Shown: positions 9,526-21,089 of the stretch, piece after piece
How the letters are laid out: each line of letters starts with the position of its first letter
Numbering within the stretch: position 1 is the first letter of the stretch
Notes under the pieces: model-generated
Seen by the model: the letters and a program-made list of their open reading frames with translations, nothing else
Database searches by the model: none
What the model was told of the DNA's origin: nothing
Assembly: GCA_027422505.1 (NCBI GenBank)
Contig: JAPQWV010000017.1
Span: 19,903,501 to 19,967,500, forward strand
DNA length: 64,000 nucleotides
Direction of reading: 5' to 3'
Source: Craterostigma plantagineum
Lineage: Eukaryota > Streptophyta > Magnoliopsida > Lamiales > Linderniaceae
Program-made: the position numbers and the translations under genes

Positions 9526-12500
9526 TCACTTCCTATTCCAACTCTCAAGTATTTCATGGGCAGAAGGCACATCACCACCACATTCAAACCAACCTTCATC
9601 CTCCTCCTCCTCGTCCTCCTCATCGGAAGGGTAAGACGGTAATAACTCAAAATAACTCCCTCGATCTTCATCGTTAGCTCTGCTTCCCCGGGCTCCATCG
9701 GGTTCGACACTTCGATCGGTCAAACCTGGCGGGTCGTCCTCGCGGGGCCCACATACGAACTCCAACGATTTCAACAAATCTAAGACTGTCCTTTTGTCTC
9801 TAACCAAACCGTCGTCCTCGACCCGCCCGAGAATTTCACCCAAGAACTCGTTCAGACACGCAAGATCGATCCTTTCTTTATTCGCATCGAAGAGATCGGT
9901 CCAATCACGAAAGTCGACCCGAAAGTCAGCGCGTGCCATAGCGTTGACCATACGAACCGCTCTTACGTAGTCGCGGTGCGTAATGGCTTGGATGGTCAGT
10001 TCCGTGAAGTACGACCGAGGAGGCACCTCGCCCGCTTCTAACATCGAGTCGAATGCGTGCTCCAACAAATGACACTAAATCCCCAAAAAATAAATAACTA
10101 ATTCAATAAAAAAAAAATTGATACTTTTGCAATTGAACTGAAACCATTAATATGGTTCCGAAAACTCATCTATTCTTCACTCCCAAGTGGGTGAAAATCC
10201 AACTCCATGGAGATCGTGACACATAAGAAAAAAAAATTAGTTTTTATTATGCGTAAAAAATCTAAGGTAGTTTGGGTTGGCGTACTTTGCCAGCATGGGT
10301 AGGGTAGTAATGATCCAGAGTTAGTTACTTAATTAACTTTCTAAATTCTTACAATTGATATATTGGGTGGGGGAACGGTTAGTCAATTGCGAAAATGCGA
10401 AAAAGTCGAAAAACGCGATCGCAATTTTTTCTTTTTTTTTTAAAAAAAATTCCAAACCAAATTTATAAAAGCTACTACCTTCCCGGCCTTCGACGCCTCG
10501 ACCAATAGGAACTGCTTATAGCGAACGAGTCGATGGCCCGAGAGGGTCATCTCTTTGTAGGCGTGCTCGAAATATTCCCACTGCTGAGCACTTGAAGACG
10601 CCTCGAGCATCGAGGCGTAAGTGTAAGAATCTGCTTTCGCCGTAGAATTATCGATCGTCGAACCGTTCCTCAGCGTCGACTCGTACAATTCCTTGGCTTC
10701 GAAAAACATATCGTTGCGACCGTAGACTTTTAGGAGCGCATTGATCACGCCGATATTAGGGTTCATAAGCGCCTTATAATGCTCGAAGATGGATATGCAA
10801 TTTTCCACGTGCCTGCCGTCCAAAGAAGACATGATCATCCCCGTGATGGTTTCGGGCAGAGGTTTTTCGGGGGAAAGATGTCTTAACTTCTCAATCTGTT
10901 CAGAAATTTGAAGCGCTTTAACTCAACGTTAGAGAAACGAGTCATATGATGTAATAGTGAAAGCTGACCTCAAAAGTAGCTTCTTGCCACCTTCCGTGGA
11001 AGCAGAGGCATCGGGAGAGCTCATAATATACGCTCGAAGTTCCGATTATGCCCCTTCTTTCCATGTCTCTCACTGCTCTAACAGCTTCGTCAACTTTACC
11101 TTCTTCCCAAAATGCCCTCACGAGGACTAGGCCGTAAAATCGAGGAAAAAAAAAGCGAATTAGAAAACAGAGTCCATGGCTTTATAAATGGACGAGTAAG
11201 TAACACAGCTGCTACCTTTGTAAGAAATGGCTTTCAGAGATTCGCCGGTTCCTTTCATCTTATCGAAGAAGTGATGGACAAGGTCGTACTTTCCAGACTT
11301 GAGCATTACCTAATTAAGAGAAACAAAGTCGACTATTTCGATGCTATTTTGTAGCAGAAAAAGGTCTAGACAAAAAATATACGTTTTTTTTACCTCCATA
11401 GCCAAACCGTAGCTCGTAGAATTAGGCCTTAGCCCGTCCTTTCTCAACTGCTGAAAAACCCACGAAACTCCCTTCCATTGACAAGTCGTTACGCAGGCAT
11501 TTAGAACCTTGAAAAAAGGAATCATACGAATTACAGAGAAGCATAACATTAAATAACGAAAACGGCCAGGCCTTATACTTCAGATTGTCTCCTTACAGCA
11601 TTATATATAACAATATCGGGTTGAAGGGTGGGATTCCAATCCTTACGCCTCATATTTCTGATCTTTCTCGGCTTCTCCTTCATGGATTCGATCACATTCA
11701 ACAGCTCCTTTAAAAAACCAGCTTGTCCCAACGTAACAGCTAAACTGTGATACACAGCCATATCAGGGTATGTATACGCATCGCCCTGCAAATTCTTTTG
11801 AGTAAAAAACTATGATTCTGAAGATATTAAAGATATACAAAAGATTAACAAGAGTTGTTACACGCATAAAATTGAAGACTTGAATTGCCTCACGAGGTTT
11901 CTTGGCCATTCCTAGGACTGCCAATAGCTTTGTGTAGACAAACCTGCTCTTGAGACAATGCTTGAACTCCTTCGATGAGTAGACCCAATTTACGGCGGAC
12001 AAAGCGTTTCTCCAATGGCCTCTTTTCCCGAGCCTTTCGACCACTTTCAACATCTGTTCTTCCGTAAACTGCAAGCCCGAGTGCCTCATGATCTTCGTGA
12101 GTTTCCAATCTTTCACATTCAGCTCCTTCACACTCAACCTAAAGCGACAAGTGAATCAATCCCACACATTACTCAGAGATAATTTTCTATGAAATCAATG
12201 TCATAGTTAAGTCTGAAAACAGCAGCGAAAATCGCCCACCTGTCGACTAGAAGCTTAACAGCTTCGCCCTCGCTCCTCCTCTTGGGCAGGGCCCACTTTT
12301 TCCCACCATCCTCGGAAAACCCTTGTTCGACGTCGACGTCATCATCCAAAAGCCAGGCGAATCTATCCCTCTCGCGCTCGATTACGTCGCTCAGAGCCTT
12401 CAGATGTTCGTCGCTCACTCGCTCACCTCCGCCGTAATCGACGGCGAGGAGCTCTCGCAATCGAATCCCATCCAGCGATTCCCAAGGCCTGCCGACGAGC

Positions 12501-12787
12501 TTCTTCTCGGAAGCTACGAAGTTTCTGTACTCGGATTTAATGGCCTGAAAGTGGGATTCTTCGAGAACCTCTCGCTGCTGATCGTCGGTGAGGTCGAGCG
12601 GCGAAGCTTGTTTGGCTCGCCCACGATTGGATTTTTGACTTTCCTTCTTGCGGAGGGTGTGGACGAGCTTAGGGGTTGGTTCCACGTTGCGATTGAGAAG
12701 CTTTTGCTTGATTTTTTCAAGATTGAGTTGTGGATTGTTTGGTACAGTAGCTGCGAATGCTAAGCTGATTCCATTCGAGACATCCAT
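9526..12787 (-). CDS. DG1: DG1-like pentatricopeptide repeat protein, plastid-targeted
   Basis: Eight exons joined in phase give 781 codons: 12240-12787, 11862-12138, 11597-11785, 11394-11507, 11216-11309, 10969-11126, 10479-10895, 9526-10074. All introns are GT-AG. The N-terminal about 200 residues are basic then acidic with coiled character. PPR-like helical pairs follow, for example around YPDMAVYHSLAVTLGQAG, YNAVLNACVTTCQWKGVSW and TSYGLAMEVM. The C-terminus has an acidic run (YPSDEEDEEEEDEGWF) before HEILESWNRK. Layout and length fit the DG1 (delayed greening 1) protein, which acts with plastid-encoded RNA polymerase and transcript editing in young chloroplasts. The identification is by recognition, not a search, so another member of the same PPR subgroup is possible. 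Its 5' side lies about 400 bp from the MULE repeats. Confidence 0.8.
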
Positions 12788-13185
12788 GGAAAAGAGGAGA
12801 AGAAATAAACGATTTTTTAAGTAGATCGCCTTTGAATTGGTAATCTTTTAAGAAACACCCGAAGTCGGATTTTACCTTTGTATCCTTATTAACTCTGCGG
12901 TAAAGATTATTTTACCCTTATGTAATTGCAATCAACAACTTTTACAGCAGTTAATGAAAAAATTAAAGGTTTTATAGGTTTTAGTGTAGCGAATCTGAAG
13001 CATCAGACCCGTAATGGAACAGTAAAAGTAAAAAAAGCAATCACTTTCACTCCCATGCACTGCAAATCGTTTTCTCTGCAACCCAAATCCGAACTTTAAT
13101 CGACAATGGCAATCAACGAGAGCACCCAAAGAGTGAATGTATTTGTTTTACTCTTCATCTTTTTCAATTTAACCCTAATTTGATG
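12788..13185. other. Upstream region of the DG1-like gene
   Basis: Probable promoter and leader of the minus-strand PPR gene, ending where the GGGACCC minisatellite starts. No clear TATA box was seen. Confidence 0.5.
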
Positions 13186-13189
13186 CAGA

Positions 13190-13400
13190 CCCGTGGTTGC
13201 AAGCAGACGTCCCGTGATTGCAACCATAGGACCCAAGTTTGCAAGCATAAGACCCACGCTTGTAAGCATCGGACCGTGTTTGCAAGAAGAGGACCGCGCT
13301 AGCAAGCATCGGACCTGTGCTTGCACGCATAGGACCCTGCTTGTAAGCACGGGACCCGTGCATATTATAATGGGACCCGTGCATATTATCATGGGTCCGC
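13190..13400. repeat. Minisatellite, about 21-bp unit, GGGACCC core
   Basis: About ten degenerate units of 20-22 bp of the form TGCAAGCATNGGACCCGTGCT follow each other, the last two being nearly identical (GGGACCCGTGCATATTATAAT type). The period of about 21 is a multiple of three, which is why several frames stay open here and mimic proteins. Confidence 0.8.
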
Positions 13401-13500
13401 TGTATAATAGAGCGGGTCTCCTGATCTTGCACGCAGGGTCCCGTGCTTTTTTGCACGGGACCCCTACGTGCAAGATCAGGAGACCCGCGCTATTATACAG
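13400..13500. repeat. Near-perfect 101-bp palindrome (hairpin)
   Basis: The left arm 13400-13446 starts CTGTATAATAG; the right arm 13453-13500 ends CTATTATACAG. About 45 of 48 positions pair, with a six-T loop (13447-13452). It sits at the inner edge of the GGGACCC minisatellite and contains two inverted copies of its unit. Confidence 0.85.
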
Positions 13501-13869
13501 AGGATCCGCACATATACGCATCAGACTCGCGCGGGAACCACATCATTGTACAGGGGTCTGATGCAGTACTATGCGTGGATCTCAGCATATGCGATACGTT
13601 CCCCTGCGCAGCTGTGCATAGGGTTTTATATTCAATACTTATACCATGTAATTAGCTAAAATATGTTATAATTACGTATAAATTAGGTTGTGATGAAAAC
13701 GCAATTCGGCATAGGCGAAGAAGCTTTAGACTAACTAAATTACGCTGTCCTCGCTATACGACGAGGCCAGCCAGGCATAAGAGGGTGTCTGAACTAGTTT
13801 GAGTGGGAGATATTTAGGGCCGAGAGTGCTTTCGGCCGACTCGTTAGTGCCGAGCCGAATTATAATCTC

Positions 13870-16509
13870 TTGGCCCAGTTGCTATGGTACCTCATCCAAA
13901 AGGCAGACGACGTTGCACAACCGCGAGGAGCTTTGGATGGTTGTTGGCAACAAACCACTCTGATTTTCAAAATCGAAGTATTGCATAATCACCGGGCTCA
14001 AGTTCGCAGCCGTGCCGCACGTGGCCCCCAATACAGCTTTCGCCGACAGACATTTTGGCGACCTTGCCAAAGTCCGCATATTGCACGTGAGGCGTCGCTT
14101 GGAGGAGTTGGCTGGCGACGAGGAACGCGTGGACCATGAAAAGTTGAAGCTGGCAAACGTCTACTTCGCCACCGCGGTCTTGATGCCTCGACCGTCGAAG
14201 AAGTATACCCCCGTCAGCGATTGCGTCTTTTATCTTGCCGAAGACGAGGTGGATTTTGCCCAATATCCTTGGGACACCGCGGCTTTCAGGGAGGTCATCC
14301 GGTCCGTTAAAGAAAATCTACGGGAGGGGAACGGCACAAAACATCGGCTGATCAGTGGGTTCATACAGCCACTTCAGGTAATTTTCTAATTAACCTTTGC
14401 CATATCTTGATTTAATTTATAAATAATTGCTAATTTATCATTATTTGTATTCAGATACTAGCATACGAGTCAATACCGAGCGTTGCAGAGAAGTTTACGG
14501 AACGCTGAGAAGAAGATTCTATGCCAAGCATGTTGAGGTGGGTGACGAAGAATTGGACTCGTAGGGGCAGTCCGAAGCTTGGGCCGGTCGCAGCTGCTGC
14601 CCGTAGGTCCCCTGTACGAGGGTTGTTAACGCCGTCATCGGTTGAGATGGAGACGGAGTACTTTCGGGATAGTATTTTTGACATTGGGGCGGCGCACGAA
14701 GTATTCGACCGTGTGCAGGGCCTACTCCAGCAAGGAGTGGATGTTAGGTGTTCCCGTCGTAGGGCGAAAAGAGATCGCCACGATTGCGTTGCCAGCCAAC
14801 AGGATTTCGATGCACAGGTCATCCCCCAGATCTCGAGTAGAGGCCACGGCGACGAAGATATGATGATGCCTTACGACGACATGAGCGAACCTCCACCGGA
14901 GTACGGGTTTCATGAACCGCCGCCTCCACCGACGGGAACATCACACGATTATCGAGGCACTTCGGAGGCACCGTTCGAGGAATGATCGAGAGGTGTGGAG
15001 CAAAACTTCACAGACCTGTTTGGGCGATGCGACCGACGCAGCTGTCGTAGTTCCAAAACGAAGAGGCTCGACGGTGGGAGATGAACGAGAGAAGGTGGGA
15101 TGTGTACGATGAACGTTGGAGCAAAATGCAATCGTGGGGCCAAAACATCAGAAGGTTGGGGAACAGCTTGGAGGAGCTGGTGAGTAGAATTTGTGGTGGA
15201 TCGCGCACTCTGCCTGCCGAATCTCCTCATTGTAAGTTTATTATACTTATTTTTTAGTTGTGTAGATTACTTCTCAGTTTCTACTTACGATGTAGATTAC
15301 GATGAGAGATGGACCACATCGTACGCAGGACCGTACGAGGGTCAGAGTCGGGATGCATGGGACGATCACAGTCCGTCCGAATGGGCGCATCCCCGTTAAC
15401 GCCACTTACGTTCCATCGCAAGTAGGCGATGAAGTCGACGCACAGAACGAGCCTTATTATGAAGTGGACCCATCTAGTTGAGGGGCCTCAACTGGGCTCA
15501 GTCGACGATGGATGCAGACAAGGGAAAATCGGTGAACGAGGTGACCCCAGAGGAGCCTCGACCGGTGCTACGCAAAATCAATTCTCGCGCTTGGAGGTCC
15601 ATATTAATAAAACATTAAGGCTCTGGTCCATCGTAGAGAAGTAAATACAGTCGCTGGAACGAGACGCGTGGGTCCAGTGCGCGATCGACAAGCATAAGCG
15701 AGACTGGTTTGAGGAGCTAGCCACGCCAACGAAATGGCTCGATGACGTAGTATGCTCTCCTCTGTCTTAATTAGTTTTGTTATGATCTTAATTTCTGAAG
15801 TTGTCGTTGGTTTTTGTTTTTCAGCATATAAATGAATCCCTGAGAGGGTTCCTTGACATGCAACAAAAAACTCCTTCTGCGGAAGAATTTAGCGTACATG
15901 GGATACACATTTAAGTACGTGATCGACCTCCAAGGCTTAGACGATAAAGGGCACGTCGTAAAGGATATGCTTCCTACATGGGCCAATTACACGGAGGGGT
16001 GGGAGCTAAATTGGCCGTCGACGTCGTGGAGAGAAGCAGATTGCATCGTCATCCCAGTGGGCACGATCGCTCATTGGGTGCTATGCGTCGCCAACTGGAA
16101 GTGTCATTCGATGACGATATACGACTCCGACGATCCTTGCGACAAGGACATGCGCAAACTTAACGCGAAATCGTCGACGATTCAACTGGTAATCCCGGCG
16201 ATTGGTGCATATGGGATTACTCAAGAATCAATTCCGGAAATGGTCAGTTAAGCACCATCCAAGGTTCGCCAAGCAATAAAGAAGATAAGTATCATTCCCT
16301 ATTTTTTGTAAATTTTTAACTATGATTTCCGTATAAGTATGTTGTGTAACTTTTTAGGGGAGATTGTGGGGTTCATGTGCTACGGGCAACATCGTCTCTC
16401 ATGTTTACGGATGACGACGTTTCCAATCTGACGCTTGAGCAAATTTTTAATTTTCGGAAATTTCTTGCTCATTCGATTTTCCGTAACAAGTGGGCATGCA
16501 TGGTTTGTA
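13870..16509 (+). pseudogene. MULE-borne DUF1985 + Ulp1-like (C48) SUMO-protease gene, decayed
   Basis: Family: Ulp1-type cysteine proteases cleave SUMO from proteins; plant KI-MULEs captured such a domain. A DUF1985-like region is readable at 14012-14380 (KLKLANVYFATAVLMPRP ... YPWDTAAFREVI). A low-complexity, Pro-rich middle follows (14521-14985). The protease domain spans about 15850-16509. Its histidine is visible in IAHWVLCVANW (about 16063-16095), its aspartate in MTIYDSDDP, and its cysteine after an intron-like gap in GDCGVHVLRA (16347-16376). The frame ends at NKWACMVCK (about 16507). The triad is kept, but stops and frame changes separate the parts even allowing for introns at about 14375, 15230, 15750 and 16250. 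It may have been an intact multi-exon gene recently. Confidence 0.7.
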
Positions 16510-16689
16510 AATAATTTTCCGTGTTGAAACATCTGTGTTGAATATGTTTTTTCTGTGTCGAATAATTGATTCTCTGTATGAAACGTGATGTGTGATTTGA
16601 CATGTGACTGAGAAAACACTTTTGACCCAATAATCTATAATTGTTCAATTATTGGTATGATTCAATAAACGAACGTGACCAACCCTAAA

Positions 16690-16870
16690 TTGGCAGACGA
16701 CCCCTTCATATATGCTAGGGACCCGTCCATCAGTGACAATGCAATATGCGCGGATCCCCTGATTTTACGTGCGGGTCCCCTGTTTTCACGTGATGGTCCC
16801 CTGATCAAAAAGCGCGGGTCCCTTGTGTATATGCGCACGGACCTTATCTTATGTGCAAGTCCCTAGTGTT
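16690..16870. repeat. GGGACCC/GGGTCCC minisatellite, second block
   Basis: Degenerate units with cores GGGACCC, GGATCCCC, GGGTCCCC and TGGTCCCC spaced about 20-22 bp apart, between the protease and transposase genes. It is the same family as at 13190-13400. A further short stretch lies at 17265-17330. Confidence 0.65.
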
Positions 16871-17400
16871 CATGTGCGGTTTCAGATTTGTTAATGCATT
16901 GAATTAGCCTAATTAATCATGTTCTTCTAATCCCTTAATATTATTAAAAAAGAAAAAGAAAAACAAATTAATTAAAAACCACGCATGAAATGAATTAAAA
17001 GCTGCACGACCTTTTGCAGCAAAAAACATTCATTCCACCAAGCAAGCTCACCTAGTTTTTCTTCTTTTTCATCATCATCCTTAAGAAAAATCACCTACAT
17101 TTTCTTCTGCTTCTGCAAGTCAGTCGACGCGACCTCATATCAGCTTCTTCACAGTCGAAAGAACACTCAAAATTTCTCATTGAAAGATTTTCGAACCTCA
17201 CGCTTCACTGTAAGTATTTTTCCACACTTTAGTGCCGCGCATTAGATCATTGGCCTCACATAAATGCAGGGTTCCTGCGCGTAAAACAAGGGACCCGCGC
17301 AGAATTGCTTCTTATTCATTGGTCCCATGCCCCATATGCCCATTATTCATTACTCCCTAGTTTTATTTTTTTTTCAAATGTTATATATTGAACTTTACTT
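16871..17400. other. Spacer between the two MULE genes
   Basis: Probable transposase promoter and leader: AT-rich, with a short GGACCC stretch at 17265-17330. No separate gene was found. Confidence 0.45.
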
Positions 17401-17546
17401 TTTTATAGGTAATAATCATGACGATCACGAGCATTTTTTTCAAGTCGATGGTCAGGATAATTCGCGATGACAATACGTCGAACTGGGTTCCCGATCCAAG
17501 TTGCCGGTGGCAATCAATCTTGGTCGACGACGGTTCATGCACGTAA

Positions 17547-19543
17547 GTGGATCTCACTAACGAGATATTGAAGGCATTGTCGTTACACAACAACAATACC
17601 AAACTAAGGATAAGCTACATGCGTTGCATAGATTACAATTATGTGCACCCCATCTACATCGAGAACGATTACGGCGTACGTGCGTACCTTGGTTTTGGTT
17701 GTCCACGATCAAGACTACCTCTTCATGTGCAACTTGAGTTATCCGCCATTACCGCACCGCCACATTCATGATAATGATTTGTCGAGTTTCGACGTCGGCC
17801 TTATAGGGTTTTCCCAGCACATCTTACAATCCTCCTTACCAAAGTAATGAAAGCAGTGGCTATTTAGGCGATTACTCCGGAATGGGCGGCGAGGAATATG
17901 ATAATGAAAACGAGCAAGTCGGCCGGGAAGATGAGCAAGGTGCTTCAGATGATGATGATGACGATGTGTTTGATGTCAATGAGCATGACGACGCTCTAGA
18001 TGTGGCCGGAGATGGTACCTATTCGTTTACGGATGGTTCGACCCTATACGTTGGACGAGAATTTCGTAGCAAGGCAAGGACGAAATCACAAAAATCGCTG
18101 TCGCTGCATGCTTTGAACTCCAAGTGGATAGGTCAAACAAAACCTAGCACGTAGTGAAATGTGCGAAGGAAAACTGTGAATGGCGAGTACGAGCTGCATA
18201 GGACAAGAACTTTCCCTTTTTCTCAATCCGAAAGTACTGCAACACGCACACATGTGGCGTGTCTCATCGACGCCGGAGACATCGCCAGGAAAGTTCGTCG
18301 CTCGTATCGAGCACGTTGTTGGAAAACTTCAGGGCTCCTAAAGACATCCCGACACCCAGTTTCATACAGTCAATGATGCAGACTAGGGGAGTAGAAGTTT
18401 CATACTACAAGGCTTGAAGCGGGAAACAAATTGCGACCGATGAACTAGTTGGTAACATGGACGCTTGCTACGGTTTACTGCCGGCGTACTTAGATGCGGT
18501 GAGGCAAGCCAACGAGGGCAGTATCACCGATTGGGAGATGGACGAAGACAATCGGTTCAAGTACATGTTCTTGACAGCGCATGCGCCAGAGGCTTTACGT
18601 GCATGAGGAAAGTCGTTTCTATCGACGCGACTTTTTTGAAGGGGAAGTATAAGGGTGTCATAATAATTGCCACAACGCAAGATGGCGATTACCATCAATA
18701 TCCTGTAGCATGGAGTCTTGCCGACGGGTCGGAGGGGACCGAGTCATGGACGTTGTTTCTCGATTGGACGTTTTGTCGCGGACAGCGACGATCTCGTAAT
18801 AATTTCTGATCGGAAAAATGGAATAAAGAATGCAGTGTCGGCCGTTTTCCCGAACGCGTTTCATGGTTTTTGTGCGTGGCACCTTCAACAAAACGTGAAG
18901 ATGAAAATAAAGAAGAAAGGTGCTTGCCCGATTTTTTGGCGTGTCGCGACTGCCTACACAAAGAGCGAGTCCGACCATTATTTTAAGCAGCTTGAAGACA
19001 AATACGATGACCTGGTAAAGTATCTTGACGAAGTTCCAAAGACGACGTGGACGCGAGCATATTGTCCTTGATCAAGATACAACATAATGACGACCAATGG
19101 ATTCGAGTCTATAAACGCGGCTCTACGTAAGGATAGAGAGCTTCCAATTATTGGATTGTTGGACTCGATTAATCGACTAACATCATCATGGTTCAGTAAG
19201 CATCGGCGATCCGCGGAAGCTTCAATCGCTGCGAACATGACTAGGTTTACGCGAAGGTGGAGTCGAGCATACGAGAGAATTTCGTCGAATAACATTTCGT
19301 GCGTTGGAATTCGGGCATCTAATATATAACGTGTACGGACAGCATGTGAACGAGGTGATCGATTTGGGGCTGCGCAAATGCACGTGCATGATGTTTGACA
19401 TCGATCATATCCCATGTCCACATGCGATTACAGCTTGTGCTTACCCAAGTGCCAGTGTATTCATTATTGCACGAATATTATACCTTGGAGATCTGAAAGT
19501 TAGCTTACGAAGGGACTATACGGCCGGTAACGGATCGCATTGA
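17547..19543 (+). pseudogene. MuDR-type transposase of the KI-MULE, decayed
   Basis: Fragments appear in the expected order. The N-terminal region (17547-17750) contains HPIYIENDYGVRAYLGF. An acidic Asp-rich segment follows at 17930-18010. A zinc-binding DNA-binding region lies at about 18080-18330. The catalytic DDE domain starts near 18600 with the first aspartate in VSIDATFLKGKYKG; the second is in VIISDRKNGIKNAV, followed by FCAWHLQQNVK. TTNGFESINA follows at about 19090. A SWIM zinc finger is at about 19370-19430 (C-T-C ... C-P-H pattern in KCTCMMFDIDHIPCPHAI). Stops replace single codons (TGA where Trp is expected near 18415; TGA before TTNGFES near 19070) and frame changes occur around 18170, 18770 and 19300. 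It encodes no intact protein. Confidence 0.8.
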
Positions 19544-19799
19544 AAGTGGTATGGAGATGTTGCCGCCTCTTGTTGGTTCACAATGTGGACGATCACGGAA
19601 AAACAGGTTGTCTTCGGTGGGTGAATTTGGTAGGAGATAACGTTGAAGTGTTTGCGCATATTTGTGTTACGACGTTTATACGTTACCATTTGTGTGCTGT
19701 TATGTTAGGTTGTGATATGTGCCTGTCATTCTGTGTTGCGTTGCCATGTTATGCTTCTTTTAGATAATACATTTTAGCCAATTATGCTATGAATATGGA

Positions 19800-20125
19800 A
19801 ATAGAAAACCTTTATGCACAGATGCGTAGGGAACCGCATCGCATATGCTGAGAATCCTGCACAGATGCGCATGAGACCCCTGCGCATCTTTGTTGGTTCC
19901 CGCCGGGTCCCCTGCCCATAACACGGGTCTCCTGCCCTTATCGTGTGGGTCCCAAGCTAGTAACGCGCGGTCCCGTGAATTTATGTGCGGAGGGAGGGGC
20001 GCGTTACGAGCATGGGACCCGAACGTTAAGGGCAGGAGAGATGACTTGACATTGTTCAATTATTGGTCAAAAGTGACATGTCAGAGTAGTGTCTTCAATT
20101 ATTGGTCAAAAGTGACATGTCAGAA
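19800..20125. repeat. GGGACCC/GGGTCCC minisatellite (third block) plus a 45-bp direct repeat
   Basis: 19860-20035 holds units with GGGTCCC, GGGTCTCC and GGACCC cores. Next to it the block TTCAATTATTGGTCAAAAGT (with ...GACATGTCAGA) occurs twice, at about 20055 and 20097. A reverse-complemented relative lies near 16620-16660. Confidence 0.65.
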
Positions 20126-20569
20126 CAGTGTCATTATACAGTACGTACATGAGAGATGACTTGACATTTGATTCCCGATCAACAAATGAAAGGATGTGAA
20201 AATCGAAAATTATTAAAATTCTTAATAAGATAATAATTAATAAAAAATTAAGTGCGCGATCAAAAAAACCTACCGCTAGATTAACAATACCTAACTCCAC
20301 TTTTTTAAAAAAATATATATTCCAACATGTATTTCAAGTTGAACGATCTCTGACATGAATATAGTAAGAGAGCACACCCAAAAAACATACTCATGTTTGT
20401 GATTTATGTAGAATGTAGCAATCTTATAAACTGAATGTAATTCTTGTGATTTTATCCAATTGTTTTTGCTCTGTGCTATTTTATGTTGACTTTATATTGT
20501 AGTATAGGATAAACAATGTATAAATGCGCACAATTAATTGCGCAATTCCATAATTAACATTGCAAAAAT
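20126..20569. other. No gene seen
   Basis: AT-rich sequence between two minisatellite blocks. No reading frame or repeat could be supported. Confidence 0.5.
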
Positions 20570-20860
20570 CCCAACACAGGGGACCCGTATGTTATGGGCA
20601 GGGGACCCGCGTGTCAAAACAGGGGACCCGCACATATGACATAGTCCCCATACTGAGATGTCCGTGTCCCGCTTGGTTCCGTCGAAATTATGATGTTGTT
20701 GTTGGGTCCCGTCTGGTCCCATCAAATTATTGTGCGATATAAGCAGGGGACCCGCGCATTAAGGGCAGGAGACCTGCGCGTTATGAGCAGGGTCCCGCAC
20801 TTATATTCAGGGGACCCGCGCAGGGAACGTGCGTGGCATGCCCAGGGGACCAAAAGTGCC
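20570..20860. repeat. GGGGACCCGCGC minisatellite, fourth block
   Basis: Units of about 20-24 bp with a GGGGACCCGC core, in tandem at 20576-20640 and again at 20740-20855, interrupted by a GGTCCCGTC stretch. It belongs to the family at 13190-13400 and may mark a subterminal region of a MULE. Confidence 0.65.
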
Positions 20861-21089
20861 GCACTTAACAATCAGTTAGTGACATGTCAAAGCACACATC
20901 ACTCTCAGACTGGCAAAAAGTTGGAAAACACAGACTTTCACAATTCTAAACCCTAAATTCATCTCCAACACACGTAAAGTTAATATCAAACAAGTAAAAT
21001 TAAAATTCAACACAGCAATTCTACACATAAAATTTATATTCAACACAGAAAATTTTATTCAACAACAAAACAATACTAGAAACTGTCCC

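Larger units (their letters stand above)
13186..20960 (+). mobile_element. Decayed MULE of the Ulp1-carrying (Kaonashi/KI-MULE) type
   Basis: On one strand this block carries a DUF1985/Ulp1-like protease gene (about 13.9-16.5 kb) followed by a MuDR-type transposase gene (about 17.4-19.55 kb). GGGACCC-rich minisatellites lie outside and between them. That pairing is known for Kaonashi MULEs, which lack long terminal inverted repeats. I could not find terminal repeats or a 9-bp target duplication, so both limits are set by the minisatellites and are approximate; two related elements fused together cannot be excluded. Both genes have stops and frameshifts, so this copy is not autonomous. Confidence 0.7.

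Noticed and set aside
12323..12763. 146-codon plus-strand frame
   Set aside because: Antisense to the first exon of the DG1-like gene.
13193..13661. Open frames of 60-140 codons on both strands rich in GP, ST and CK repeats
   Set aside because: They follow the 21-bp minisatellite and the palindrome. A repeat period divisible by three keeps frames open, and no domain is recognisable.
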